Source of the DNA: Lutjanus erythropterus
Lineage: Eukaryota > Chordata > Actinopteri > Lutjaniformes > Lutjanidae
Direction of reading: 5' to 3'
DNA length: 64,000 nt
Assembly (NCBI GenBank): GCA_020091685.1
Contig: CM034604.1
Location: forward strand, 3,399,820 to 3,463,819
Position numbers and translations under genes: made by a program. Under the pieces are notes generated by a model that saw nothing but the letters and a program-made list of their open reading frames with translations, was not told the DNA's origin and did not search any database. Shown here piece after piece: positions 1 to 11,560 of this stretch (its first letter is position 1; every line of letters starts with the position of its first letter).

Positions 1-95
1 ATTAGCTGCCGCATTACAATTCTTGTAATTTAGGGAGTTTATTTCCTCCGCACAATCAGTTGATTCTGCCACTCTCTTCCTCTCCCCCCGTGCAG

Positions 96-151
96 GCACT
101 GCGGGTACAGCAAAGCCGATCAGGAGGGAGACGAGGAGCTCTACTTCCAGT
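96..151 (+). CDS. epha5: epha5 exon, juxtamembrane segment (first exon in window)
   Basis: This 56-nt exon follows a pyrimidine-rich tract ending in CAG and is followed by a GTGAGT donor. It enters with the third base of a split codon and leaves with one base of the next. It encodes 18 whole residues, HCGYSKADQEGDEELYFQ, the cytoplasmic segment just after the transmembrane helix of an Eph receptor. The GYSKADQEGDEELYF string is how I recall the EphA5 juxtamembrane region and separates it from EphA3 and EphA4, which have GYSKAKQ-type sequence. In this family the juxtamembrane segment restrains the kinase until its tyrosines are phosphorylated. The transmembrane exon must lie upstream of base 1. 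Residue numbers in later entries count from the H of this exon as 1. Confidence 0.93.
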
Positions 152-508
152 GTGAGTGCCTGCATTCATCAGCCCAAACGCACACACACGTATAGTACAT
201 ATGTACACACACGCAGATAGAGACGTCTCAATCACTGCATACTGAGCAGGAAGGGTGCCTTAAAGCCCATTAGCACCCACAGGCGCGACTGTTTGATCGC
301 AGTTCATTTGATTTGAGTTAAAGCCGGGGGACAATCGGGCTAACATCTGCTGCTGATTGGCTGGATTCAGTCTGCGGAGATGAAGAAGTTAGGAAGCTAC
401 AAACGCACGGAAGTGACAGCTGCCAGGGAGGGAGGAGAGGCTGACCCGTGAGGGAAATGTAGAAGCCATAACTCAGATGGTTTAAGACACACAGTTTGCT
501 CCATCATA

Positions 509-1040
509 CACTGTAAAAAAAAATTTGTTTTCAACTTAAAACAGTTAGTGAATTGGCTGCCTTAAATGTTTAAGCTTGCTGAATTTGAAAAAGACAAGTT
601 TAAGTGATTTTTAAAACAACTAAAATTTTCTAGTCAAATCAACTTCACATTAATTCAGTTATACTCAAGAAAATGTGTTCGATAAGCTTAATATAATAAA
701 TTGAACCAACAACTTTTCAGTCACACTGATGAACATTAGTGAATATTTGTTTTAACTTAAAAAAGTTTGTGACTGGGCTAACTTCAAATTTTAATTTGAC
801 TTAATTATATTATTTGAAAAGACAAGTTGAGGTATTTTTGCCAAAATAAAGTAAACTTTTTGAGTGAAATAAACTTTATTAATTCAGTTGTACTTGAGAA
901 AACATGTTCAATATGATTAAGAAGTTGAACCAATTTGATTTCTTTTTACATTTTCTGAGTTTGAAAAATCAGTTCTATTATTGTGATTATCATTGTTGTT
1001 GTTCTTCTTCTTCTCATTATTCTTATTATTCTTCTTCTTC

Positions 1041-1075
<35 letters not shown>

Positions 1076-1396
1076 GGTGGTGGTAGTCATAGTAGTATTC
1101 AATTTGCATTTGAGACAGCAATTTTCCAATATATGTTTTTTTCAAACTATAAAAAAGGAGTAACTCTCAGCAACAGTGTATGCTGGGAAGACTGCTATGC
1201 TGATCATGTTTCTATAATGAGTTGATTAGACTCTGAACTGTACATTCATTCAACTAATCATATCAAGCCAAAAGTTAGAAAAAGTGTTCTAGAGGTTTTA
1301 AGTTTAACTTGAATAAATAAAACTTGCATGTTCACATTAGGATAATGAGAAAAGATAAGTTGACTTCACTAACTTCCTGTATAATTTTTTACAGTG
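509..1396. mobile_element. Non-autonomous element with CACTGTAAAAA inverted ends
   Basis: The left edge CACTGTAAAAAA and right edge TTTTTTACAGTG are inverted copies of each other. Inside, a roughly 140-bp segment is present twice in tandem (about 590-730 and 790-930, both with AATTCAGTT, ACTTGAG or ACTCAAG, and GAACCAA blocks), followed by a TTC/TTA microsatellite at 993-1083. It has no coding capacity, and no matching flanking duplication is visible. The ends resemble the fold-back family listed below but the interior differs. Confidence 0.55.
993..1083. repeat. TTC/TTA/TTG trinucleotide microsatellite
   Basis: Runs of TTG, TTC and then at least 14 TTA units, ending in TGG repeats. Apparent Ser/Tyr-rich and Asn-rich reading frames here come from the repeat and are not genes. 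Confidence 0.95.
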
Positions 1397-3654
1397 CTTT
1401 CTATCAGTATGAAGGATTTTTTTTTTTATATAACACTGATACACCACCCCTAATGATGCCCCTGGAGATCCAGCTGCAGACAGCCTCCCCAAGTGGAGCC
1501 GTAATGATCCGCGCTGTAGGCAAACTGCTGATTTGGAAACAAAGGGTCAGGGGTGTCACAAAGTGTAGGACTAAAGGAGAGGCAGCGCCGGTGTGAGCCC
1601 AGGTTGGCTGCTGCTAAGTATCTGACAGATCCACCTCAGCAGCTCACAGGTTAAAGAAAAAAAAAAAAAAAACAACCAGTAGAAAACACAAACAAGGCCA
1701 GTGTCGAGCTTAATGGAAGGATCTGCCGCGCAATATCAAATGACGAAAGGCTGCCAGGGCGACAGAAGCCAGATAGCGCGCGAATTCAACATGTAGACCC
1801 AATTTGTCTGCCATGTAGCGGCGAGGAAGTCGTGATAAGACATCTCCTATCAGATCCACCGACATCTCGGATGGACGAAGCAATTATGGGAGCAAGTGGA
1901 GGGAAATCTCAGCTGCCGGCGTCCCCTCGCCGGAGTACAATGCATTTGTTGTATTTACACGGCCGCCATGCCTCTCCCTCCACGCTGAGAATAAGTGTCT
2001 CTCCAGCTGGATGAGCTCGCACTGCTTTTCTGTTTATCCAGTGTATTATGGCTGTACCATCTCATTAAATTTTAAAGTTGACAGGTTATATTGTTATCAG
2101 TGGAATTTAAAATGCACAGTCTAATCGCCCCCATGAGTGGACTGTTCACTTAACAGTGCATAATATTGTAATTTGCTGTTAATTTGGAGCACTGTGCGAA
2201 ATGGTAACCCCCTACCCCATCTCTGGCCTTTCTCTAACCCTGTTTGTTTTCCTTATTTTCTACAAACTGCCTCCACACTCACTCCAGCCTCATGGATATT
2301 CATGAACTCTTCCAATATCAGTGTTATTTTAAATTGCACAGACTTCATTTTTTAAGAAAATCCCAAATGTTTTGCCTGAGGCATCAGTCTAACAAAAGAA
2401 TTGGTACCCCACTTTCTCCACAAAATCTCATTTAGTTTCATTTATAGAGACCTGATACTTTGTGATAGAAAATGTTGTATTTGTGTCTGTGCTGAAAGAG
2501 CAGTGCCAAATATTTGTGACATATGCTCACAATTTCCCTGATCCCAAAGTGACGATGCTGCTTTTGTCCAACCGACAGTCCAAAACCCAAAGAAAAGGAA
2601 AAGAATATTCATTTCCTGTCATGAATGACAAAGAAAAGCAGCAAATTCTCACATTTAAGAAGCTGGAACCAGCAAATATTGGACATTTTTGCTTGAATGA
2701 CTGAAATGATTAATCAGTTATCAAGTATTGTACATCTGAATAACTAATGGTGAATCTTGACTCACAACTAGGGAGCGACTACCTCATAACAATCTCATAA
2801 TCTTTTCTAAAAATGTTATTTCAGTCATGCTGGGGGCAGTAAATTGGGAAATATTAACATATGTGGTGGGTTAGAGTTTGAGTCATGGAATGGCAACCTG
2901 TATAACATCCTGAGAGGCAAAACACAGGGCATAAAAAATAAACTGTGTGAGCAACCAAACATTTAACAGGAACCAACTCGCAGCTATTAATGCTGAAATG
3001 CAAATAGCACTGAATTTATAGCATTCAAATATTTTATTTTGAAAACCACCTGTGTGAATTAATGCAGTTTGAATTCAACTCGTTTTACTTTCCAGGTCAT
3101 TTCATGTGGTGTGATTTCAACAACTTGTTCAGATGTCATTTTTTCCTTCCTGATACCGAATCCGACACCTAAACTTTCTACAATGGCTGATACAGAGTAA
3201 CAATCTGATACTGATCATAAACAAATACATAGAAAGAATGAATGCCATACAACATGACATTGCCTGGGAAAAAAAAAAAAAAAAATCTGATACTAATGTT
3301 GTTATCAGAACGACCCTAATTTCAAGTAATATTGTATGTTTTTGGGGTTCACAAATTCAGATAGAAAATTCAACTATATTCAAATTGTTCTGATTAATTT
3401 GTTCACTTTAGGAGCAAAATTTAAAAAAAAAATCACATCAAGTTGAAAATTCTGGTTGCTCAAATTGGATTGGTTAAATTTAGACCCTAAAGTTTCAGAT
3501 TAATGATGTTAGGACACAGAGTTGATCAAACTTCTGTCGGATCTTAAGTGAAATATTGCATGTGACAAAGGTCCATAACCCAACTGTCACAATGCAACTC
3601 AACATTTTATTTTTTTTTATCAAGGACTGTAAGCACACACAGGATAATGAATCA

Positions 3655-4037
3655 GTGATTTCCCAACCTGACAACCTAAGACTCATGCTTATTAATGGAT
3701 TATAAGAGATCTATTAATCATTAGTAACCATAATACACTTTATAAAGGGTTTATAACACAATATTTTTGACCAACTACCTCAATATCAATATCTATATTT
3801 ACATTATTATAGAGTTGACTATTGTTTTTTATTGATATTTTACAATTTGATTTGATTTGATAATTGATCATCAGTAATAAGGAAATAATGAATGACTATA
3901 TGGGTAAAGGGAATCTAATAATATTGCTGTAATTCAGCCTTTAAAACCACCATATCACCATATAACAATATCCAAAATCTAAGGCGATATCTCTAAAAAT
4001 TACACTATCGATATAATACTCATATATTGTCCAGCCC
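3655..4037 (-). repeat. Dispersed repeat, copy 1 (inverted relative to copy 2)
   Basis: The block from GATTTCCCAACCTG through TATTAATGG, ACAATATTTTTGACCAA and CAATATCAATAT reappears as its reverse complement at about 8010-8225. The right edge ends AATATTGTCCAGCCCTA (4015-4037 region), which resembles a hAT terminus. No coding sequence is present. Confidence 0.6.
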
Positions 4038-4628
4038 TAATTAAAGATTAATAATTAAAATGTTAACATCAGTTTTAGAACAGCAGTCAAGCCTGAATAG
4101 AAATGGTCCTAAGTGAAATATGTAAAGGCTATAAAGTGGAGTTAATTAAGTATTTACAAGTGGTTAAATTTCACATTTAGGTTTTCAGCTGCTTGTAAAA
4201 ATCAAGTTCTTACAATCTGTCTTTGGTTCCATAAAAATGTCTACTTGCTGTTGGATTTTTTTTTTAACATTTCAGGGAACAGCCCCCCCTCAAACCTAGA
4301 ATGATATCATGTGTCATAAACCCACTGAGCATGATAATAGTGTGAACCAACATGAGGCAGACATCCTAAAGTGAGGCAGGAATCTCAGCTGCAGGGAGGT
4401 GAAAGGTAACCGGCAGCCTCATAAAAAAGCACCACGCGCGGGTTACTCAAATCTTTGCCTCCCATTTGTGCGAGTTTTTGCTGTGTGAAAACCCCTTTGA
4501 CACCGGCCGCTGACTGTTCAGCAATTCCCTCTGAATCACTGGTCTTAGTAATCGTTTGCCTGTCAAGCGCCCGCTGGTGCGCAGTGTGCATATTTAATCA
4601 TAACAGTAATCCTCTTACCTTTCTACAG

Positions 4629-4754
4629 TTAAATTTCCAGGCACCAAAACCTACATTGACCCCGAAACCTACGAGGACCCGAACAGGGCTGTCCATCAAT
4701 TTGCCAAGGAGCTGGACGCCTCCTGCATAAAAATTGAGCGAGTTATTGGAGCAG
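4629..4754 (+). CDS. epha5: epha5 exon, juxtamembrane tyrosines and start of kinase domain
   Basis: This 126-nt exon has an acceptor TTCTACAG and a donor GTGAGC and covers residues 19-60 plus the first base of Gly61. It carries the two conserved juxtamembrane tyrosines, Tyr27 in TYIDP and Tyr33 in TYEDP. In Eph receptors these are autophosphorylated to release autoinhibition and to recruit SH2 proteins. The exon then enters the kinase N-lobe with KIERVIGAG, the first half of the glycine loop. The wording [20 protein letters not shown] matches EphA5 better than other EphA paralogues. The 126/186/62/210/150/194/156-nt run of exon sizes starting here is the conserved Eph gene structure as I know it, which supports the model. 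Confidence 0.97.
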
Positions 4755-5211
4755 GTGAGCCCATCCTCTGTCTGTTAGTTACTCTGTGCTGTCATACATC
4801 ACGCTGACAGCCAAATATTTACACCTTGAATAGGGACACAGCTTTATGCATTGTATATTGATAGTGCAATTGCAAAGAGGGGAAGAAGTTCATTGCAATT
4901 AATGTGTGGGCTGCGTCTGGTAGAGGCACTCGCAGAGATCCCCACAGCTGAAAAATTGCTGCCACATGGGTTTTACAGAGGCGGTCAATGACAGTATCTA
5001 TGCATCTCTAGCATGTCTTATTATAGGTCTCGGTTACACTCCCCTGAGTATAACAAGATGTCGCACTCCAATTTGTATTCCAGCACTGCACAGCTGCTTT
5101 GTCTCAAAATACACTAATAAATTTGTCATTGTGAAGCGCTTGATGTTCTTGTTTTGTTTTGTTTTTTTACCCGCCCGCTCCTCACTCATGAACGGGTTTC
5201 ATCCCACACAG

Positions 5212-5397
5212 GAGAGTTCGGGGAGGTGTGCAGCGGCCGGCTCAAGCTGCCTGGAAAGCGGGACGTGTCGGTCGCCATCAAGACGCTGAAAGTGGGCTAC
5301 ACGGAGAAGCAGAGGCGGGACTTCCTGTGTGAGGCCAGCATTATGGGGCAGTTCGACCATCCCAACGTCGTCCATCTGGAGGGAGTCGTGACGAGAG
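5212..5397 (+). CDS. epha5: epha5 exon, kinase N-lobe (glycine loop, VAIK lysine, helix C)
   Basis: This 186-nt exon, GC-rich against AT-rich introns, starts after ACACAG and ends before GTAATC. With the split glycine it covers residues 61-122. It completes the nucleotide-binding loop GAGEFG (59-64), carries the ATP-anchoring lysine of VAIK (Lys84) and the helix-C glutamate (Glu101 in CEASIM), and ends in EGVVTR. The stretch [18 protein letters not shown] is typical of EphA kinases, and [20 protein letters not shown] favours EphA5. All residues needed for ATP binding are present, so this looks like an active kinase, unlike pseudokinases such as EphA10 and EphB6. Confidence 0.98.
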
Positions 5398-5409
5398 GTA
5401 ATCATGGTG

Positions 5410-6780
5410 GAGAGGGTATTATATAATGTTTTATATGTGCTTATATGTGAGTCTAATTTTAAGCACTCATAAAGATTCATAATGCTTTATAACAATAATG
5501 ATAACACATTGTGAAGCATTTTGTAATGACTTACAATGTCAATTATCAGAATCTTCATAGCTGTAATACATTATGACTATCTTATAATGCATAATAATCA
5601 CTTTTATAAAACATAATGTGATTATATGTGAAATTACAATGTATAATTATAGCCATAATGTTCTATAACATTATTAAGAACACATTATAAGCCTACTCAC
5701 TGAATTTTATGGCAATGATTACAGTGGATATAATTCTCCATAGTTGCAATACATTATAGCTATTTTATAATGCACTATAATCACTGTTACAAAACATTGT
5801 GATAATGTGTGAAGATATTCTTAGTGGTCAGTGGATGCTTTGAGTCGTAGGTGGATATAACACATCACAAGCTGGTTATAAGCCATTATAAGTGCTTATT
5901 GTGAAATTGCAAAAATAACTGATTCTCTATTCTGCTCATGTCTATAATGCATTATAAACATGCTTAGAATGGAGCAATGTATAATTATCGTCATAATGTT
6001 TTATAACAATAATCATAACACATTATAGGCCTATTCACTGATTTTTTTTAAGCAATGCATTATATGTACTTAAAATGCATTATAAACATGCTTATAATGA
6101 GTTATACTGAACTTATAACAATGTATAGTGATAGTTATATATTCTCAAATATTCACAGTGCTTTATAACAATAATCTTAACACGTTATACTCACTCATTC
6201 ACAGTTTTTGGCAAGTCACGGGATGGCAATCATGGTCATAATGCTTTGTAATGTGATTATAATGTATTACAACTGTTTTTTTGGGAGGAAAAATTGCATT
6301 AGTGTAAATGCTCCTCATTTAGTGGTTTGTCATCAAAAAGTTGTGTCCAATTGGAGCACTTAGTCTCTCTTATGACCCGTTAAACAAATACATACATTTG
6401 CCAGCATGCTGTATGTTGCATAGACTTTTTTTTCCATGTTACTTAAAGCAAACTTGTAGTGACTTATAAGCAACATGTAATGTATTATATCTGCTTATAC
6501 CTCAGAATTTTCATCACTTTACTTCAAGCGGCCCATGACCACTTAGGGTAACTTATGATGCACTATAAGAGTGATTATAATGCATTATTATGGTCATGGT
6601 TATAATATATTACAACTATAATAATTATCATACACTTTTCATTTCATTATAAGATGCTTTATAATATGATTATTGTAATAAAGCATGGATATTCATGAGT
6701 GCTTATAACTGTAATTATACACTGCTATATACACAGTATAACGCCTTATGTTTATAAAGTATTTTAATGCCTTATCGACA
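5410..6780. repeat. Degenerate tandem array of ATAATGC/TTATAA motifs in an intron
   Basis: TATAATGCATTATAA-like words recur dozens of times at irregular spacing (for example CATAATGTTTTATAACAATAATCATAACACATTATA) and fill most of the 1.76-kb intron 5398-7155. The same vocabulary appears at 55080-56110. It is non-coding. Confidence 0.75.
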
Positions 6781-7155
6781 TGGGCGTCCTTGAAACTGTA
6801 GTATAAACTGTATAAACTGAAATATAAAGTGTGAGACAGTTAAGTCTTGTAAAAAGACTTTCATCAGAGTATATTTAGCTTTGGGAGGTAAAAGCGCTGT
6901 AGTTAGAGTGACATTATATCTGATTAAATTAGCCACACTCCCTGTTTAACATTTTCTCATTTAGACGCTGTAATAAAAGGAGCAGATGGTAACTTTTAAT
7001 TAAAAGCCAATGAAACACACAAGCTAAAAATAACTTGGAAGCAGCTTCGCCGTAGTTGTTTATCGTGAAGCATTATGTAAGCAAACAAAATTCAGGTATC
7101 AATTAATCACCTGCTTTTTTGTCCCTTTGCCTTTTCTTTTTTTTTTTTTCTCCAG

Positions 7156-7217
7156 GAAAGCCGGTGATGATTGTCATTGAGTACATGGAGAACGGCTCAT
7201 TAGATGCTTTCCTCAGG
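7156..7217 (+). CDS. epha5: epha5 exon, kinase hinge
   Basis: This 62-nt exon follows a long T-rich tract ending CTCCAG and ends at a GTGAGT donor. It encodes residues 123-143, G-KPVMIVIEYMENGSLDAFLR. This is strand beta5 and the hinge between the kinase lobes. Ile130 sits at the gatekeeper position; most EphA kinases have threonine there, and from memory mammalian EphA5 also has isoleucine, which supports the paralogue call. From memory, mammalian EphA5 reads FMENGA here where this gene reads YMENGS. The next intron is only 228 bp. Confidence 0.97.
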
Positions 7218-7445
7218 GTGAGTATCACCTTCGAAAGCGCAGGAGGAGCTCAAAGCAGCGTCTCCGCTAACTTTTCTTTGCGTTTGGCTGGAGAGTGTCC
7301 CAGACAGCAGGCAGTCTGCAGTAGGATCTGTGCATCACATAAATATCATAAATCTTGTGCTGGAGCTGCTGCAGTGCTGTGACCTACATTTCCCTCATGG
7401 TCAGTGAAGATGGCTGACCTGCCTGTGTTTCTCTGTGCCATGCAG

Positions 7446-7655
7446 AAACACGATGGTCAGTTCACAGTCATCCAGCTGGTGGGGATGCTGCGGGGCATAG
7501 CGGCGGGAATGAGATATCTCTCCGATATGGGATACGTCCATCGAGATCTGGCTGCACGCAACATCCTTGTCAACAGCAATCTCGTATGTAAAGTGTCTGA
7601 CTTCGGCCTGTCAAGGGTGATAGACGACGATCCCGAGGCTGTCTACACAACAACT
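7446..7655 (+). CDS. epha5: epha5 exon, catalytic loop and activation segment
   Basis: This 210-nt exon encodes exactly 70 codons (residues 144-213) between an acceptor CATGCAG and a donor GTGAGT. It holds the catalytic core: the tyrosine-kinase loop HRDLAARN (175-182, catalytic base Asp177), the DFG motif (195-197) and the activation-loop tyrosine Tyr210 in EAVYTTT. The [12 protein letters not shown] segment is invariant-looking for EphA kinases. The downstream exon continues in frame with [16 protein letters not shown] rather than HRDLKxxN marks a tyrosine kinase, not a serine/threonine kinase. Confidence 0.98.
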
Positions 7656-9348
7656 GTGAGTCAATTAAAGCGCTCGCACTCTCCGTCCAGAGTCCTGTCT
7701 GAATTCTCTAATCAAGTCACAGCCGGTGCATGGAAATAGAGCAGGAGTACGGGTGCACGCCCAACTGGTCTGCACCACTTTTAGTATACAAAACAAGCCG
7801 TAACTTTCTGACAAAGCACCCTTCATACCCTTCAGACTGGGTAAATATTGTCAACAATGTGATATGTGGCTAGATATTGTCTTAGATTTTGGATATTGTC
7901 TTTTCCTGGTTCATTTTCCAAACTTGCTTGACTTTTTTACTATTTGCCTTAACCCATTTAGTCATTATATCCACATTACATATGATTAACTGCTTACAAC
8001 TGACTGATTTTGTTTATTTTTTTGACATTAATCTTGTTGTAATATCTGTAAATATTGATATGGAGGCATTTGGTCAAAAATATTGTGATATTTTTGTCTA
8101 TATTGCCCAGCCCCACTTCATAAATAAGATGTCTTAGTCATGGTTAGTTAATCATTTACTAATGCTTTATAGATCAGTTATAAGCCATTAATAAGAACAA
8201 CTTTTGGGTTGCCAGGTTGGGAAATCTCTCTGGTAGGTCATCGATAGAAAAAGTTGAAAAAATTCATGACTGTGTTCATTACAGATGTTTGGATCATTTG
8301 CATCCATGGCCACAAAATTAATCACAGTCTGTCATAATCAGTTAATTGTAAGTTCATCAAACTTATAGGTTTCATCTTCTCAGATGTAAGAATCTGCCTC
8401 TCTTCTCAGTTTTACATCATTGTATGTACAAAAACTTTGAGTTTGGTTTCCTTGTTAAACAAAATAAGTAAAATGGTCTGCTTGGTTCCATGATGGACTT
8501 TTTTCCCACTGACTTTCTGCATTTAAATGAGGAACAATAACAATTTGATTAAAGTAAATTTGATTCCTCAAGTTAGTATTGCTGTCAGTAAATTTGAATC
8601 GAAGTTAGCAAATATGATTTGTAGCTTTGACTGTTCGATTAATCAAGTAAATTCAATTTACCAAGTCAGTGTCAAAGTCAGTAAATTCAAATTGAAGTTG
8701 AAGTTAAGTTCAGTTCATAGCTTCATTTTGAGTTTTGGACTACTGGTTGAACAAAAGAAGCAAACATGACTCCTTGGTTGTTGATGTTTTTTGGTTTTGT
8801 TTGACTGTTTGATTAATCAAGTAAATAAAACATAAATAAAATATCAAGCCAAATATAAAGCTGAATGTTACACAACATGTCAGGTCAATATTTCAATATA
8901 CTTTTAATGAAGGTCATATCAAAAAATAGTGGAGACAACTGTCTATAAGTCATTTATAAAAATGTCTTACTTTCTATTAGTCCATAAAATTTGTGATATT
9001 AAAAGTCTATAAGTTGTTTCTAAAGCTCTGCTGCACTGCAGCAACACCTGCCAGTGGCACATCACACAACCTTGTTTTTCTTATGAATGAGACATAATTA
9101 ATCTATAAAACATTGATAAATGATTTACTAACCATTAATAAAGTACACCTCATAAATCCAATGCCTTATTAGACAGTGGTGGCAGTATATTTGCTGAGCT
9201 GTTTGTGGTAAAGTTGTTATTTTTGCGTGTTTTGACCCTGTGTGTGACTGTAAAACTAATTGCTGTCTAATTGATGTTTTAGGGGAGGATGCAGGATGTA
9301 ATGAATTTGATCTTTACTCCAGCCACTGACCTGCGTTTTACTGAACAG
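7656..9348 (+). other. epha5: epha5 intron, 1.7 kb
   Basis: This AT-rich GT-AG intron contains the dispersed-repeat copy at 8010-8225 and a region of AAGTCAGTAAATTTGAA-like near-repeats at about 8560-8710. The remainder shows no recognisable feature. Confidence 0.85.
8010..8225 (+). repeat. Dispersed repeat, copy 2
   Basis: This is the reverse-complement counterpart of 3655-3850, sharing TTGGTCAAAAATATTGTG, CCATTAATAAGAAC and CAGGTTGGGAAATC. It lies in the intron between the catalytic-loop exon and the APE exon. A further fragment with ATTTACTAACCATTAATAAAG lies at about 9075-9160. Confidence 0.6.
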
Positions 9349-9498
9349 GGTGGCAAAATCCCCGTCCGATGGACCGCACCAGAAGCCATACAGTATCGTA
9401 AATTCACCTCTGCCAGCGACGTGTGGAGTTACGGCATTGTCATGTGGGAGGTCATGTCCTACGGAGAGCGGCCTTACTGGGACATGTCCAATCAAGAT
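9349..9498 (+). CDS. epha5: epha5 exon, kinase C-lobe with APE motif
   Basis: This 150-nt, 50-codon exon (residues 214-263) begins [15 protein letters not shown] and ends DMSNQD before a GTGAGT donor. It contains the APE motif (223-225), the [12 protein letters not shown] helix and the [11 protein letters not shown] stretch that shapes the peptide-substrate groove of Eph kinases. [12 protein letters not shown], with Gln where EphA3 and EphA4 have Ala, favours EphA5. About 60 bp of open sequence precedes the acceptor, but it contains an in-frame TGA, so I place the start at 9349, directly after GAACAG. Confidence 0.98.
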
Positions 9499-9949
9499 GT
9501 GAGTTACTGCCTGACATGACTTCATTTACTCACTAACACAATACATTTGTCTCTCTTCTGCTGAAGGATCATCATGAAAAAGTAAAAAATGTTTCGGTTT
9601 TACGGGAGACCTTTTCAGACCTTTGTCGCTTATTTGGGAACTCTGAGGAAATATACAGTCAATCTTTGGTTAAAGGCAGAGTTAGGGTTGAAGTTAGGCA
9701 TCTTCACTTTGCTATTACCTGCCTTGAGACTTATGTTCACCTGTTTTTATCAACACAGTACAGAAATGTTACGAAAATATTCCAGTCCACTCACATTCAT
9801 TATCACTGCTGAATCAAAAAGTCATCCGAGAGGAAATTAACAAATTTGAGAGCTGATAAATTGTTGAAGTCAATTACCCAGCAAAAAACAAAAAACATTT
9901 AGTGGTTCCAACTTGTCGAACAAATGAAGGAAGATTTTTGTTTATTTTG

Positions 9950-10300
9950 CATTTTGAGAATAAAGTCAAAATACTGAGAATGTCAAAATGTTGAAATGTC
10001 GTCATCTTTATTCTCAACATTTTAGCTTTATTTCTCAGATTTCTGTTTTATTCTGAAGATTTCGGCTTTATTCTTTAAATTTAGACTTTATCCTCAGCAC
10101 TTCAGCTTCATTCTCAACACTTCATCATTTCATCTTTATTCTCGGCATTTTGACTATATTCTTGATATTTTGTCTTTATCCTTGACATTTTGACTCAATT
10201 TGCGACATTTCATCTTTATACTCTACACACCAAAAAAGAAAACTGATACTGAACGATGTACTTTATTCTTGACATTTCACCTTTTTTCACCTATTTCTTC
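9950..10300. repeat. Minisatellite with unit like CTTTATTCTCGACATTTTGA
   Basis: Imperfect units of about 20-25 bp, built from TTTATTCT followed by (G/C)ACATTT or AGATTT, repeat at least 12 times. Confidence 0.75.
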
Positions 10301-10989
10301 TTTATTCCTGCCCCCCATCTTTCTTCAGAGTTATAATGGGTTGTCATGAAATTGTATTACTTCTAGACATTTCTGTGACACCTTCCTCAACCATAAATCA
10401 TTTATTCACAAATAACAGGCTGGTATAAAAAGCGTGCGTTACATCCAAATCTAATCTTAGTAAGCACCATCTAAAAGGGGGCATGAATTATAAGAACATA
10501 AGATTTTCCCCAGATTCATCTCTAATTATCCCTGATGAAGTCATCGCACTAAAACATAGAAGAAGTTTGTGCTTCTTCTTCAGGGTTTTCTCGCAGGACC
10601 CTCATGAGAGCAGCTCGGCGGGGACAGTAACCTTGGGCTTAATTAGTTCAAGAAGTCTTGCTATACTCATGCTATTTGAATCCAGCTGAAGGAGAAACAT
10701 TCCTGAAATGGGACATGCATAAAAAATGAAGCTCTGAGAACATGGATTTGATGGTGGCATTAATATAAATAATAACAGGAGTGGAAAACACTTGTCATGC
10801 AGAATACTTGTGATTCAAATGGCTTTAAACGTTTATAATGACTTATGGTAATGTGACCCATTGAGAGCAGCAGTGTTGAACCAATTACACAGCGAGCAGC
10901 TCATGCATATTTTGCCGTTTCCATCGCACTCATTGTTTGGTTTTAGACATGGAAGTCAAGGAAAGGTAAAAACATTGATACGCTCTGAT

Positions 10990-11560
10990 TTTAAAGGGGC
11001 ACTTCACCAATTTTACACATCGAGATTGGTTTAATCAGCATGGTTAGTTTACTCACCAGCCTGTGACAAAAGGTCCATGTGGCTTCATTTACAAAAACAT
11101 ATAAACACTATGCATCATGGCAGGTAACAAAAACTTGCCATTCTTCTCTGGCTTCCTGTGTCTGTGGAGGGTCTTAGCTGCTATTGGCTGCATTATGGGA
11201 AATGTGGGATCCAGCCTAAAAGTCAGGATATCTTGGCTTCTGCTGCTTCAATTTTGACAATTTTTTAAAGATATGCCTCTTGCAACCCCCTGATGATGTC
11301 ATAGTGATGTCATGAGGGTTAGCTTAGCTTGGACTAAGAGGCTACATGTTTAACAGAAAGCTTGCGTTAACCTGTAAACTGTGGAGGTGTGGATATGGGC
11401 ATTTACCAGCCAGGAAGAGTCAAGTGAAAAGCTGCAATTGGTTGCATTATGGGAAATGTAGGATGCAGTGTTTTCAGCCTAAAAGTCAGGATATCTTGGT
11501 TTCTGCTGCTTTGATTTCAACCATCTTCTTTTTTAAATCTGTCCTTTGCAACCCCCCCAA
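10990..11560. repeat. Dispersed repeat with internal duplication
   Basis: A block containing GCATTATGGGAAATGTGGGAT, then CAGCCTAAAAGTCAGGATATC, then TTGCAACCCCC occurs at about 11183-11290 and again at about 11437-11560 with roughly 255-bp spacing. The upstream GGGGCACTTCACCAATTTTA (about 10996) is wording I associate with common fish repeats. Confidence 0.6.

Larger units (their letters stand above)
152..4628 (+). other. epha5: epha5 intron, 4.5 kb
   Basis: GT-AG intron between the two juxtamembrane exons. It contains the CACTGTAAAAA-ended element at 509-1396, a GC-richer non-repetitive stretch at about 1700-2030, and a dispersed-repeat copy at about 3655-4037 whose right edge resembles a hAT end (ATTGTCCAGCCCTA). 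The stretch 2030-3650 shows nothing I can name. Confidence 0.85.

Noticed and set aside
917-1225. Overlapping Ser/Tyr-, Ile- and Asn-rich frames
   Set aside because: These are translations of the TTC/TTA microsatellite.
9289-9348. Open sequence before the APE exon as a 5' extension of that exon
   Set aside because: In the exon frame it contains a TGA, and the acceptor GAACAG at 9348 gives exact phase joining.
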